A stretch of 64,000 nucleotides of DNA. Source: Setophaga petechia. Lineage: Eukaryota > Chordata > Aves > Passeriformes > Parulidae. Below, in pieces: positions 1-13,761 of the stretch (its first letter is position 1; every line of letters begins with the position of its first letter). Where the stretch lies: contig JANCRA010000004.1 in assembly GCA_024362935.1 (NCBI GenBank), positions 25,349,121-25,413,120 on the forward strand, written 5' to 3'. The notes under the pieces were generated by a model. The model searched no databases. It had not been told where the DNA came from and worked only from the letters and a program-made list of their open reading frames with translations. A program made the position numbers and the translations under genes.

Positions 1-475
1 ATGCCTAATCAACTTCAATTACAGTCAAATCATAATGTGAAAATCTCTTAAACTTGCCAATTATCATGCTTTGTTATTTCCATGCACCTCAGGTAAAAGT
101 TCATATCATTATAATAGAGTTCAAAAAATACAAGTGTTGGATACTGCAGAATAATATTGTCTAGCTGTCAGTTGTAATTTGTGTATAACAAAGGTTTTCT
201 ACTATTAGATCCTGCATAACTTACTTCCTGTACTTGAAAACTTTGATGGGGATAAAAAAAAAAAAAGGAAGCAAGGTTTCTTGCAGTGATAACTTTTAAG
301 TTGATATGAGGGAATATGACCCATTCTCTGTTCTGAAAAGCATGTAATTTTCATGGTGCGATATGTGTTTGTTTATATATATTGTATGTATATATATTAA
401 GACTATTTTTTCCTTAATCTGACATTGTAGTAAATTTTAAAAGATTTTTCTACAAATAAACTGTTGCTTGTTGCA
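1..475 (+). other. AT-rich tract, possible 3'-UTR end of a gene to the left
   Basis: No open frame with recognisable protein similarity lies here. The stretch is AT-rich and ends with a canonical AATAAA followed at a normal distance by a CA and a GT-rich run, which is how the last exon of a plus-strand gene usually ends. This is inference only: no splice acceptor or coding sequence is present to identify the gene, and AATAAA occurs often by chance in AT-rich DNA. Confidence 0.3.
455..460 (+). terminator. Candidate polyadenylation signal AATAAA
   Basis: A perfect AATAAA is followed within about 15 bases by a CA dinucleotide and then by T/GT-rich sequence (roughly 462-500), the usual layout of a cleavage site plus downstream element. 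If real it ends a transcript entering from left of the window. Confidence 0.3.
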
Positions 476-3400
476 TCCTTGTTGATCATATTCTGTTGCT
501 GAAGGGTATCAAAACTTGTTTTCTTTACAGTCAGATTTGAGAAGAGGCAATGCCTGCCTTCTGAAGTTCTTGGAACCTTGTTTGACTTCAGGGGAATTTC
601 TTAGTATGCTGCAGGAATATTTATGGGTTTTTTTTAATTGCAGAGGTGGTCCCTGTACAGCAGAAGAATCTGCATTCATTTTAACAAATGGCAAGCCAAA
701 GTAGTTTGCTACATAGCTTTTCCTTTGTGGTTTTTCATAATGGAAACCAAAACAGCAAATGTGAGTCTGTAATCAGGAATTCTCCAGATAATGCTGTGCT
801 GCAGAGAGAGAGGACACTGCATTAGAATTTGTGCTGCAATAATTGTCCTTTACATTAAATATCCCCTCACCACACAAGGCACTCTACTGGTGCTGCTTAT
901 TTAAAATCTCAGCATTATTCCCTGATAGCTGCAGAGTCTTGGTGTGGCAAACTCTGCAGGCAGCTTTGCACAATACCTCAGCCCTATGTATGCTGCAAAG
1001 GATTTAAGCGAGATCTTCCTAAAATGCTAATGCTTGTTTCCCCCTGCCTTTCTTTGTCTATTTAACCCTTGCTTAACTAAATCTTTCCCCAGGTCCCAGC
1101 TATTGCTGGACTCTATAGTTAACCATTCCTTTTAAGTCTAATCACCAATAAGAAGTATGGTTTATGAGCAGTCCTACCCTGAGCTGTCTGTGTTTTGATA
1201 TTCTGCTTCCGACAAACTGTGTTCAGCATCTCCCACTGCTGCTCTAAGTGACCCAGTGCAGAGCCCAGCTCTACACAGCCTGTATTTACCTCTGTCAATT
1301 AATGGCCACTACCATATTTCAGCTTCCAGCTGCAGACATGTTCAGTCCTTCTGTCAGATTCTGGTAAGTGGAGGGGTGTTTTTCATGTCATAAAACTTCC
1401 CAGGTTTCTACCAGAAAAGGTTTCCCCACCTGCCCACCTGCCCAGATGCTTTATGCACACCTGAGATGTGTGGTCAACTTAGCAACACTGATTAACTACT
1501 CCTTTAAGTTTATTTTTCTTTTTCCCCTCCCAACAGCATGTTTCTCATAGTTCCTTGCTTCCATTTACTGTAAAATGTAGACCTGGGAGTAGAAATTACT
1601 TAATGGACTCTATGATGAACCTTTGACTATCAGTCACAGCCTATTGCATCATTTACAGTTTTCATGGTAATAGGCTCAGGAAAGTGAATCACAGTCACAG
1701 GATAGCTTTGGATTCCTTTCTTATAAATCCTGTGCTACTGATCAAAAAATAAAAAAATTTGTTTCCTAGATGACAATTTGGGGATAAAAAAAGGCTAGCC
1801 AGATGTTACAAATAGACATCCCTTCTGTTGTTTCGCTTTTAATTGTTTCTTTTTATGAATGCAACTAGGAGCAGAGCTTCATTCTACAGTTTTTAGAACT
1901 GAGTTAAAAGATGCACAGATCCTGCCCTGACTCACTCCAGAAATGGAGAAAATGCAGGCCTTTACAAAGTCAAAAGAGTTTAGTGATAAGTGTACGGTAC
2001 ATGCAAGGAACATGATGAACTTAGCTCCTGACAGTGAAATAACTGAAGCTGGATAGTAACCATCTTTGTAGCTTCAGAGAAGAGCTGCTGAAACATAATT
2101 TTGAGGATAAATCAATGAATGACAATTTTCATTTTGTCTTCAAAATCCATACTATAGACAAACTCTGAAGTTTGCTGCTTAAGGCCAAGAGACATTACAG
2201 ATTATCATGCAAGTTTAGAAAAGTATTCTACTGGCACTCAGATTCAAATCTGAAGAAATTTTCTGAAGAAGATAGGGAAGAAGCAAACAGTTTGGTGCTG
2301 GCCATTTTTCCAGTGATTTCTCCCCAGCATGCAGCAACATGCATCAAATAAAGAAGTGCTTCATACAGCTGTTTTTATTGGGTGTTATTGGTTGTACTAT
2401 TTTCGGAAGTTTTGTTACTGACCTAACTGCTGAGTTCAGAAAGCACCAAGAGATCAGTGGTTAGATGCAAATGATTTTAAGGTAGGCCAAGGGCATCCAG
2501 AGACAGCCTCAGGTGGAAGTGGATATATATGATTTTTCTCACCTGAAAAGAATGAGGAGACAAGGGTAAGATGAAGAGAGTCACAGGTTTTAGGACCTTT
2601 GGGATTCAAGTGATTGAAAAAGTTATGAAACTACACGAGTTTAGAAACTCCCAAATGTCACATGCTTGACAAAGCCAGGAGGTTTAGAAAGGAGCCAGTT
2701 TCCTAAATGGTCAGGTCTTTATAGAGAGCAACAGTGAAGTTTTTAGAGCTGGCTGTGCTGGAGGCAGTTCCAGGCCCTAAAACTTTGTTGGCTGTGTTCC
2801 TCCCTCAAAGGAGAAGTTACCTCACTAATTTATCGCAACCTTTCTATTGCAGAGATGCTGTGTTACAGCATCATGTAAACAGGTGCCTCAATTTGAATTG
2901 CATCACTATTTCAGCTTTGACAATGAAATTGAGCAGTAATGCCCAAATTGTAACTCCAAGAAAAGTAAATGAAGCATGCTGTTGGCTAAGTCAGAGGAGA
3001 TGGAGCATTGCAGTATCTTTGAAGCTAGCATAAAACCCCTGTGCTCAATATTGAAATTTATTTCTATTTGATTTTTTATTTGTTAAACTCAGTCCACTCA
3101 GTGTCAAAAAAAAAAAAAAAAGAAAAGAAGAAGAAATTCACTCACATTTCTTTTGAGGCATTGTCTGACTCAGAAGACAAGGCAGTGGGTGGAAAAAGAG
3201 AGAGAAAACAGGTTTTAAACAATGCCTAAGGTATCCAAAAGGGTTACAGCCAAGCCACTCAGACTTTGCAGGTAGAAGTACTTGGGTCTTCAAAAGTCAG
3301 ATGAGCAGTATATAGAAGGCAACAGATAGTATTCCTCTATATGGCTACACCATTTATCAGAGCAAGCTTCACAGGAGCAGTGGGACCAGCAGCTATGCTG

Positions 3401-6400
3401 CCTCAAAGCCAGCTGAGGATCTCGGTGGACCTGGTTCAGTTTTGCATTAACCAAACTGACCTAGCATTTCTGCATCAGCCAGACTACTTTAGATGAGGTC
3501 CAAATCCAACACATTCATATTTACAGATCCTTTTCCAGAAAGCAAGTGTGTTGCTGAGTCAGTTAGATGTAGCTTAAAATTCACTGGCCTGCCCTGAGAC
3601 AAGGCAGACCTGGACCACCTTGCCCAAACTCTGGCTCCTGCTGTCAACAAGCCTAGGACACCTACACTACCAATATGCACTCACATATGCAAGGCAGAGA
3701 GGAAGACTAAGAAGAATTTAGGGCAGGGTGACAATGGGGTCTCAAACAGGAATGAATGCTTGGACATGCTGCGTCTTACATGGACTTCTTGGCAAAGAGA
3801 TGCTGACAGCCTGAGCCCACACATACTCCTCCTGAAGAAATGCAGCACCTGCTGCAGTGGTCTAGGCATGTCTGGTGGCTCTGTGTCCAGGCTCATGAAC
3901 ATATTCTCTGTTGTATCTGCACAGGATTCGGAATGCAGCTTGGTGAGGTATCTTCCCTATGGATTCAGGCACGGTCACAGCTGACTGTAACACACCTGGA
4001 CACTATATGTGGACTGGAAGTATATGTGTTATCTGGAAGGTAACTGAAAGTATGTGTTTATTTCCGGACTATATGTGTTGGAAGTATAGTCAGGATGCTT
4101 CTGCTGCACCTCAGCAATTGAAGGCTGGAGGGCTGGGGGAGAGGGTTGGAATCTGCATGAGTAAGGACTGAGTGAGACACCAGCATGTGGTGCACAGGGA
4201 GATGAGGATGAAGTTGTGCTTTTCAAAACTGCTGGCAGAGAAACATGGGAGAGAGGAGAAGGCTCTTGCATTAGAGGGGGCTGACTGCTGATGTTAAAAG
4301 ACAGCATGTGTATGACTCTTTGAGTCATCCTGTGCTTCACTTTTTGAGCTGCTGATTGCATTGCAAAATCAACTTTTTTAGCCTGGCCACAAAGAATTAT
4401 AGTTTGACTAGTCCATTTCCCATGAAAGATGAATCAGCTTCACTTTCAGACCCCTTACACAGGAATGCTTACAAGTCAAAACAGATGTAGCCATCAGCTA
4501 AGCAAAAGAAGCACAGGGAGAAGGTTAGCAGTGAATCCTACTATCACTAAACTTACCTACAAAGCTCTATAACTTTGTATGATTTTTACATCTTTCTATT
4601 AACTGCAAATGCGAGAAAAAAGTATTCTGCAGAGCATTGAATGCAATTAATTAGTGCTAAGCCAAAATTTTTATTACTGGAAAAACAAGTACAAGTCTGG
4701 AATTTTGTGCCAAAGGCAATGTGTCAGTACATATAAAAATCAGTGTAGGTCCGGATGAGTTGTAGGACAGAAACATATCTTACTCTCCTAAGCCTACAGT
4801 ATGAATTGTTTCATCATTCCTAAGGTATGTATCTGCAGAAGAAGCAGGAAAGATATTTCCTTAGAAGTGTTTCCCAATAAAACACCTGAAAGCTAGGATT
4901 AGACTCAGATTTGGTTGTACTTAACAAATTAACCACCTTCCTCTACAATTAGAACACTTAAAATAAAAATTTTCTACAGACCCTGGGGATTGTGTTGCCA
5001 GCTAGAGAATGTTGTAACAATTACCCTGGAAAACATGTATGGAGGTGAGTCACACAACCAAATTAGAATCAGATAGGATGGGCTAAATTTCCTCAGTTGC
5101 TTACAGTGAGAAGGAAATATCACTTGCAGCTGCTAGATCTGGTATCAGGTACCAGTACAGGTTTCAGAGGCATCATCTGCAGTATCCATCTGCTTTTAGA
5201 AGCTCAGAAAGGGGCTGCATGAATGTTTAAACTGATGGAATAACACAGTTTCCATGTAGGCTTCAAGAAATGAATCAAGGCACAAAGGTTGCAAGTGCTA
5301 ATGGAGAGAGGAAGATTTCCAGGCCTTTTTATCCCAGGTAATAATACCTGCCTGAGAAATGTTTTGCAAATCACTTTTTGCTGCCATGCCAGGAAAATAC
5401 AGAAGGAACCTAATTGGGTGCCAGTTTGGGTCTACAGGACAGATATGTGAATGGATGAATACAAAGCTACCATGCGACTTCCCATTTGCTATTCATTCCT
5501 CAAGACATCCTGTTGGTTTGTACTTAGCAAAACAGGGAGAATATTCTTCAGCAGAAGGTAAAGGAGATTTACAGGAGAACAATCTCCCCAGCTGTGACTT
5601 AGCACCATGCAGTTTTCCTGTTTCTTACTATCATGGCTAGGAAAGCTCCACAGAAATCCCACAGTACCAAAAAAAAGCGTGCCAGAGAGAAATTCCGCCT
5701 TTATACATTCATCTTCTGTAAGTATGTTCAGTTATTTAATTGTTCAGTCTTCCAAGCTAGCATAATATTTTCACAATTCCCTTAGCAGACCCACCTTTCT
5801 GCTTTAAATTGCTCACTGCAGGAAGGAGTGCTACACCACTCATGAGAAACACTGTGGCACCAGGTGAACCAGGCATTGCACAGGAGAGCACAGGTCAAAG
5901 TGAGAGCATTGGGTGCTTGTTAGATAAACATGATAGTCCCAAGGGCCTCTTTCTACCACCAGCTCAACCATGTGCCCAACTCCAGCAAAATTCAACTGCA
6001 CAGTGTGGATGCAATCTCTGAATTTCCCATGGATATACCTGCAAATACCAAAATATGGCATCTGGTGAGGAGAACAGAGGTCCAGCTGTTCTAAGGTTTT
6101 CTTTATGATGTGCTAGACTTAAAGCATCTTTTACATTCCACCAGTGAGATCAGGGGCAGACTTCATAATCACAAAGGGGTCTTACTAAACTCAAGTTTGA
6201 TATTTGTGTGTAGTTGTACTACTACATTAAGCACTAAGGGGAACATTCCTGCCTCTTTCACAGTTCATTGGACTACACCTTTTTATTTTTAGAAGTGAAG
6301 CAATAGATACAAAAATTGCTGGAAAACACTTGTTTTCAGCAAATATTTATCATTATCTCTGATGCACATTGTTTTTAATGTGTTTTAATGAAATCTCTAA

Positions 6401-6644
6401 AAGAAAAGTTTTCTCCAATGGAAAAACAGACATTGTCCATAATCTCCTAAAAGAGACTTTTCTGCCAACTGTTACCTTGACTGGTAAGTGAAATAATATG
6501 GAAATTGTTTCTGTTGTTAGAACAATTAGTTTCAAAATCTGGTATTAAAAAGCTCCTGTAATCCATTATCTGAAGCCACAACTCCTTGATACACATCTAC
6601 CACAGCGGAGTCATGACTTCAGTGTGCCTTTGCATAACAGACAG
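476..6644. other. Non-coding stretch, no gene recognised
   Basis: Six-frame reading gives only short open frames (all below about 110 codons) without recognisable domains or splice-linked continuity. A poly(A)/purine tract sits at 3104-3136. No CpG cluster, tRNA, or mobile element of known type was recognised. Confidence 0.6.
3104..3136 (+). repeat. Poly(A)/purine tract
   Basis: An uninterrupted A run of about 17 is followed by G/A-only sequence. It could be a simple repeat or the tail of an old retroposed sequence, but no flanking duplication was recognised. Confidence 0.7.
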
Positions 6645-7240
6645 AAGTCGTGGTGGTTTAACACCAGCAGGAAATTAAACCCAAGTAAACCACTCCCCTT
6701 AGCCCCGAAGCTTCCAAAAAGCGAGGGACAAAGGCAGAGGCTATGGGCTGAGATAACAGTTTCAATTTCCTGAATGCAAAAAACAACGGAGTGAAAACAC
6801 ACAGTAACAGCAAAATTAATACCAAAAGTATACCGAGAGAAGAAGGTGTTTTACCTACAGAAATGTACTCACTCTCAGAACACAAACAAGAGGGCAGATG
6901 CTCCCCAGAGGTCACACCCACATGGCTTCCCAGACAAATGCACTATGGCAACCTTCCCATGCCCTGCACCAGTCCAGAACAAGGGCCAAGAGAATGCAGG
7001 GGGGGCTCCCACAGACAGTGCTTCCCAACACCTTCCCACCGGAGAGGGGGAGGCAAAGTGACACCCTTCTGCTGGGGCAGCTGCTGGGGTTTTCCTGCCA
7101 AAGCCACGCGCCAGGCATGCTGAGGGAGAGGAGGAAGAGCAGCCTGGACAGGCCCGCTGCAGCACTCAGCCCCACCTCTCCCTGCCCCCAGCAGAGAGTG
7201 AAGGAAGACCACCTTCCCTAGGAGGAATTTAGAGCCTTGC
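6645..7240 (-). mobile_element. LTR-like sequence, probably a diverged endogenous retrovirus LTR
   Basis: The left edge (6645-6710) resembles the antisense 3' end of a common avian LTR family: a CGTGGTGGTTTAACACCAGC-like start, then AAACC and CACTCCCC blocks, then a GAGATAA-CAGTTT block at about 6751-6762. The rest is GC-richer than its flanks (about 6880-7220). The match is from memory and diverged. The far end and a target-site duplication could not be defined, so the right border is only a composition change. No retroviral protein frame is present. Confidence 0.35.
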
Positions 7241-10200
7241 ATCCACACGTACACAGCAGGTATGAAGACTGTTATGCCACTGCAACCTTATTATTAACAT
7301 CCGCCCGGCCCAGAGCCACATTTTGCACAAGCTAAAGCCAGTTTCCATTTGTAGCTTGGAGAAACTGATCTGCTGACCTAACCTCAGCCGACTCAAGGGC
7401 TTACATTTCTATGCCAGTGCTGAGGTTAACCTCAAAAAGTTAAGTGTGCAAACAGTGCCAATGACAACTTTGGGAAGCAGATTAGTTGCATATACAGTAA
7501 TTTTAGTTGTAACAAGAAGATGTTTGAATTCTCTTTCTGCAGTTTCCACTTTTAAAACTTATCTCCCAGGTGAATTAATTTGTCTTTTTCAAATCTAGGA
7601 AACATAATGAAGTATGGGAATCTTGTAGTGTAAGTGATTTTGGCTATATTGTGAAACAAGACAACTAAGAAATTGGGCTGGAATTGCTCATTGTAAATAT
7701 TGTCCAAGAGCACAGTCTTTCATGCCAAGAGAGTCTGATTTCTGCCTCCTCTGCTTGATAGAACTGTTTCCTCTCTGGGCCCTGTATGCCCAGCAGAAGA
7801 CTCTCTACTGTGGACCAGAGGGTGCTTCCCAGCCCTTAAAAATCCCAACTGGAGACATACTGTGTCATGTTTGTAATTCTGACGAGGCCTTTATTAGCAC
7901 TGCCAACAACAGGGATTTTTTGAGTGCTCTGTTGCCATCAGGCGGGGTGTGGTGCAAGGTTATTAAACTGCCTCTGCCACTTAGTTTTCATCTGACACAT
8001 GCTTAATTGCGAGGATGTCCTTCCTCTTATTAGTGTTTGAATCAGTCCCACTGTTGATGAGAAATGTTGGCCAAATCATGTTATATAGTAAAACATGATT
8101 TGAAGCCACAGCCATAGTATTCCACAGTATTATGGTAGAGGGAAGTTCAGATGACATGTTTGCCCTCACATTTCCCAGCATCAGCCAGGAATATCACTGT
8201 CTTATTCCTGATGACCAGAGATGCAATAGGTGACATGACAAAGGGACTGGCTTGGATGCCCCTGTGGGGAGAGGAGGGCTGCAGTGTAATCCTTAAGAGG
8301 GACTTTATTCAATGTTCTCTGTCATCTCCTGCTATTTCTATTAATTATATGGAAGGAAACTGGTGTTGAAGGTAGAATGGGAATGTGAAAAAGAAGGAAA
8401 TGTGTGAATTATGTGGCTTCTCAACCTTGTTGATGCTTGGGAATATTATGTACTAGTAGCTGTTGATCAAAGGTGCAGTGGTCAGATGCTAAGGACTGAA
8501 GTCAGAGTTTAGGGTCAAAAAAAGGTTGATGTTCTTGCATGAGGAACAAATTTCACAAGCTGTGTAGCTTTGCTATATCACAAATAGCTACAGTCCTTCC
8601 TTCCAGCTTTTAATTCATCAGGGCATCAAATTACAGTGACAGTTTCAAATCTTGGAAGCCAGATGTGCTTCTCTTAACCTCTGCTCCCTGAAGCCTACCT
8701 GTGATTGCCAGCTCCAACAAGCCAAGTAAATAAAATGCTCTGGGGAGTGGGAATGGAATAATTCAGTGTTGAAATAATCAGACTAGAAAATGACACTCAC
8801 CTTTGGAAAACATCTACACTGCTTTCTGCAGGGAGCAGAGACAGTTTTAAATGGCAGCTGGAGGCAATGACAAGTCCTCTTCATTATTCCCCATGATGCA
8901 GAAAGAGTGTTGGGAAATGGAGGCCCTCGTTCATCCGCAGTCCGGGTAAACAAGGCACTTGGAAAATAAGATAAGCCACTCTTTCTAAAGCCAGCCCACG
9001 TTCTGGTATGGTTTCCTGGAGAGCCCTGTACGTCCAGTTCTGACAGAGTCCCTTTAGATTGATTGCAAGAGAGAGTCTAATTCCGCCACCTTAGTAAGTG
9101 CTGTGTTCTGCTTACCTAAGCTGTCCTGTAAAAGTGTAGTTAGTGGGAAACAGTAAACAAAACTAAGCATGCTGCAGCTAACATAACTACGCATTTGGGG
9201 CAGAGAGGAGCAGGTGCTTTTCTGGATGATAGCCACAGTTCAAAGCCTTAGTCCATGTGTTTTGATCAGGAGACTGCTGGCAACTGATCAACAAATGTGA
9301 CCAAGGCTGTCGTCTCCTGTTTGGTGTTGGTGTGAGAGTGTATGTGTGTTTACAGCTGGAGTCAGGGCAGATAGCAGCAGTTAAGTACTCTGTTGCAGCA
9401 ACTTCTGTGCTTCTCATGTTTTGTTTTTTCTACTGTTTAGTTTTACTTTAGTCCAGAATGTTTTGGCAAAAATGGAGAGGGAGTAATAGAGAGTTTATAT
9501 AGGATGTGTATATGTAAGGCTAGGTGTATTAGATTCTGGTGGGTGTGAATCTCTGCCTAGCCTGCAACAGAAGTGATTTTAACCAGATTCTGCCATTAGT
9601 CAGCACTCTAGTCCCAACACTATAAATTTTGATAATCCATTTTTTCCTGGGTTTCTTAAATTAATCTAATGTGGTGTTGCACTAGGAGGGGAAGACCTGT
9701 CCTAGCCACCCTTGCTTTGCAGTCTTTTGGGTGCATACTAATACCTGGCATGCTCAGCCAGTTCAGCTCACTCATCCAGCAGGAAGAAGCTGTCACTTGG
9801 CTTTGATGGCATTGTTTGCAGCCCAATGAGTTTGCTGCTACAGCTTAAAGCAGAAATGAGAATTGACAGAAGAGGGAAGGGCCAGAATGTCTTTTTTTCA
9901 GCACTAATCCTGGTTCAAATCAGACAGAACTGCTTGGTGAATGACACCCATAAATACTTTCAAACTATATAAAGGTTTAACTTCCGTATTTGTTTTAGCT
10001 AAAAGTATTTCCATAAGCTCTGGTTAAACTGTCTAGATGCCAGTTGCTCTTGGCAGAATATAAAACAGTCCTCTACCCACTTCCAGGGAAACAACAGCTA
10101 TCCCAAATCCAGGAACATTAGCAGATATGAGCTGGGAAAGCCTGTACCCTGGAGAATGTTCAAACAGGAAGGCAAGCTGTGGGTAACAGCTGCACCTGCT

Positions 10201-12251
10201 CTGGAGAGAACACCACAAATGCAGCACTGTGGGACTGACCTCTCCTGACTCATGGTGCTCTCTTCAGTACCGGGTTACTCCTATTAGAAAGTGGAGAGTG
10301 ACATCCACAGCTCTTTCCTTTTCTCCTCAAGCTCCTGGGTACAGCTAATTCTCGTCCATTTGGTGATGAAGGCAGGGTTAGTACTGAAAAAAGGAAAAGG
10401 AAATTTTCTGTGCTCTCGAATTTCTGTGCTCTTCTGTGCCTGTGCCAGAGGATTCCTGTGCTGATGTCGCAGAGTCCTTCCTGAACCCAGCTCTCTTGTG
10501 GTGTGCTGACAGTCCTGCCCTGCCTGCAAGGGCTGGGCTGCAACTCAGCTGAGGGAATGTTTCTGAAACTTGTTCAAGTCTCAGTGCTGCAGAAGCTCTT
10601 GGGCTTTCAAATGACCATGACTTTTGCTAAGCTTCTGAGAGCTATATAGGCTGTGCACATCCTGCAGCACTGTCACGGGTGCAGGACCTGAGCAGATGTG
10701 AGCCATTGCCACTCTGCCTCAACAGGGCCTGGACTTTACTTGCTGCGACAAAACAAGCACTGGCAGGAGAGAGGCTAGATGGAGGTGTGGATGAAAAGGC
10801 TCAGAACATGAAGAAGAAATGCAGTACTACTCACTATTAAACATTTTTAAGCAAAATTCATCTGTGTGTCATCTCTCCCCCTTCATCTTTTTCATTATAT
10901 CCATCAGATATTTTTAGTCTATTGGCTTTTGGATTTGTTATTTTCCTTTCAGTCTGAAAAGGGAAAAAACACATGCTTTTATAGATAGGCAGCAGCTGCT
11001 GCAAATGTTGCTTCCTAAACCAATATAACGAGCAAGTTTAATTTTAAATTCAAAGTACTGTTATAAGTTGAGCAAGATTCAGTTTTCCATTTATTGCACA
11101 ACCAATAGCACTGGTGGTTTCAAGACCTGAGCCTACATCACTCAGTCTGGGTTCAATTATCCATTAAAAAAATAAGCCAACAAATCATGCTAGTTCTGTC
11201 AGTGAGTCAGAAAGCATCTTCCTGTATTTGAACAAATCCCTGATGAATTTAAGGGATGTTCTGTGATCCTGCTTCTGAAGAACAGTCTTCATTTAATCTA
11301 TTCACTCTTTGCCCTCAAAGCAATGAGGTTTGCCATGCTGAGGCTGGCACATGGCCCCAGGTGTCTGCACGAACCATGCTCCAGGACCAGTCTTCCAAGA
11401 AAGGCACCACACCCTGAGAGCTAGAGCAGAGGTCAGCCAGCTTGGACCCTGATACCAGGTCAGGTGTGACCAAGGATTAAGGCTTGCTTTTGGATGGTGG
11501 GTTTCCCAGGTATTGCAGCTGGATACCAGACTGTGGACAGTGTCACAGCTAAACTGTTTCTGTAGATTAGAGTGAACATACTCTCTGAGTGGTCCACATT
11601 TTCTTACTAAAGAACTTACAGCACCTCTCTTCTCACAATTTCACCCTGCTTGCTGGGAAGAAGGCATTTTTTGTATAACAGTATCAGCTGCAGACTTACT
11701 AACGATGCATCCTCCTCACATTTTTCCCTGTCCTCAGATGTTTTCTGCACAGTGGGGAAGATACACAGATTGGGAAAGTGACACTTCATGTGAATGGAGG
11801 ATGGTATTCATTTTTACAACTTCCAGAGTCTTTGCATCTCTAAGTCGTGTGTGTAATAAAAAGGAGTACAGAAAGCTATTTGTAATTGTATTAACATGTT
11901 TGTTTTGTCTTTTATTTACTTTTATTTACATTAATTCATCACAGCTCTGGAAATCTGAATTTGTGAATTATTTCCTCCTCATGTATAAAGCAAATATACA
12001 GACCCATCAAAATAAATAAGCAGAAAGGACTGGGCTGTGCTGTGGGGAAAAGGTGTGCAGTTCACGACAGGCAAAGGACCTGCCATTGCTTCAGATGTAG
12101 ATAACAGCAGCCTTTCAGCCCGCTTCCAAAGTGCAGAGGTACAACTTTTACCTCTCCAGCAATTAAAAAAATACACTAGCTAGGATATGAAATGCATTTG
12201 CAATGACTTAAAAGACATAAACTTGAAATGGAAATGAAAAGAAACAAGAAT
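7241..12251. other. Non-coding stretch, no gene recognised
   Basis: Only short chance open frames are present, and no splice-linked coding pattern was seen. Composition is ordinary for the window, and no mobile element or long tandem repeat was recognised. Confidence 0.55.
12246..12251. repeat. Left target-site duplication of the solo LTR
   Basis: AAGAAT abuts the TG end of the LTR and is repeated exactly at 12809-12814 after its CA end. Confidence 0.85.
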
Positions 12252-12808
12252 TGTTCAGGACAAAGAAAGACAGGCTCGACTGAAGAGGCATTTAAAAGAT
12301 GGTTTATTTCAAAATCAGTCTCATGGAATAATCACATTAGAAGCTATACATTAGAAGCCTTGTATCAGAAGCCATTATAATTCTAGTTACAATGTCTTTC
12401 ATAAATTTCTTATTCTAAACTTCCACAAAGCTCACTAGCACCTTCATAACCAATCGCTAATTGCTACATTTTACTTTTTCTATCCAGTCATATAACTCTA
12501 CAAAAACTTATTGCTGTATCTTCTACTTTTTATCAACTCTATAACAAGTTCTATTGCTAAACTTTAATTGTATTCTACTATCTTGCTTAGCATATTCATT
12601 CTCTTATATGAGGCCTATATCTACTTGCTTAAAACATTTTTCTGCTTCAACTACAAATCTTTATTCTTATTTAATCTCTGTTCTAATTTTAGTCTATTCT
12701 AAACCTTCAAGCCTTCTCCAAGGTCTAAGGTCAAACACTGTTTCCATCTCTATCTCTGAGCTTGTATGCTCAAGGCCATGGAAGCTTTCTGTGCCTGCAT
12801 TTCCCACA
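12252..12808 (-). mobile_element. Solo LTR, ERVK-like, with perfect 6-bp target-site duplication
   Basis: A 557-bp unit begins TGTTCAGG and ends CCCACA on the plus strand, so it has the TG...CA ends of a retroviral LTR. It is flanked by identical AAGAAT hexamers at 12246-12251 and 12809-12814. Read on the minus strand it starts TGTGGGAAATGCAGG and carries AATAAA (plus-strand TTTATT at 12303-12308) about 50 bases before its 3' end, as in an R/U5 arrangement. A 6-bp duplication fits class II (ERVK/alpha-beta) elements. No internal gag-pol-env sequence remains, so this is the product of LTR-LTR recombination. The interior is AT-rich with no meaningful coding frame. Confidence 0.88.
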
Positions 12809-12814
12809 AAGAAT
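12809..12814. repeat. Right target-site duplication of the solo LTR
   Basis: AAGAAT is identical to 12246-12251. No mismatch has accumulated, which suggests a not very old insertion, though six bases carry little dating power. Confidence 0.85.
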
Positions 12815-13761
12815 TCCTTCAAGTGAAAAACTAGAGACAGGTGAGAAGTCAAAATCTAAGCAAGCAGGTTTGTCACGTAAGCGGTTCTTCCAGGCTCTAG
12901 ATTAGTCATTTTTCTGTTTTAAAAACTGTGGTTTTTCTTAATTTTTTTCCTGCTTAAATGTTTATGGGTGTTTTCTTTAAACTGTTCAAAACTAGCTTCA
13001 ATAGTTAAGTACAGGGAAAAACTAAGAGAACAAGTAATGCTAAGCAGAGGAGTCACCCAAGCAGCCTGTGTGAAGACACTTCCCTGTATAAGTACTTTAG
13101 GTAGGAAAAACCCACTAAAGTACCTTTAAGGATTAAACTGAGAAGTCCAATGTTGAAGATTTTGTTGGAAGCAAAGATCTTCTTGGAGGAAGTAATCTGT
13201 AGATACCCCCTTTTCTGATCTCATTTTCCCCTGGTAAGACAGTCAGTAAGACAGGCTTTTTCTCTAACCAGGTATTTATCAATATTACTAGAACAGGAGA
13301 GGAAGAACAGTCTCATATTCTGAAGCTGAGTTTCTGTAAAGAAATAGGAACCTGACTTTTTGATTCCCTCAGAAGAGCTGTTTTTGTAATGTAAAAACAT
13401 GCAGCTCCCACTGGTGTCCACTGGAATTTGCTGAGTTTCTAAAAACTGCCTTTTGACAGCATCAATAACCAGGCATACAAAGCATCTCTGATGTCTTCCT
13501 GGCTGTAGCAGTTTGTTTATCCAGTAGCACTGAGAGAATAACATGCCTATATCTCTCTGTAAGGAGGCTTCCAGGAGCTGCCCGCAGCTTACAGACACAG
13601 GCACTGTTGCTGGCCCTTTAGCATAGATGCAGGTTCAGTCTCATCATCAGTGTGGAGTGGGAGACAGTGTAAGGGACTTTCTGAGAGCATCCTCAAAGGG
13701 CTCTAATGTGATATATGCCAGCTAAGAGTTTCTTGTAACAGAAATTGTCACATAAAAGAGA

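Noticed and set aside
13221..13604. 127-codon minus-strand open frame near the solo LTR
   Set aside because: No recognisable domain, no splice-linked continuation, and lengths like this are expected by chance in 64 kb of six frames. It lies outside the LTR and does not resemble retroviral protein.
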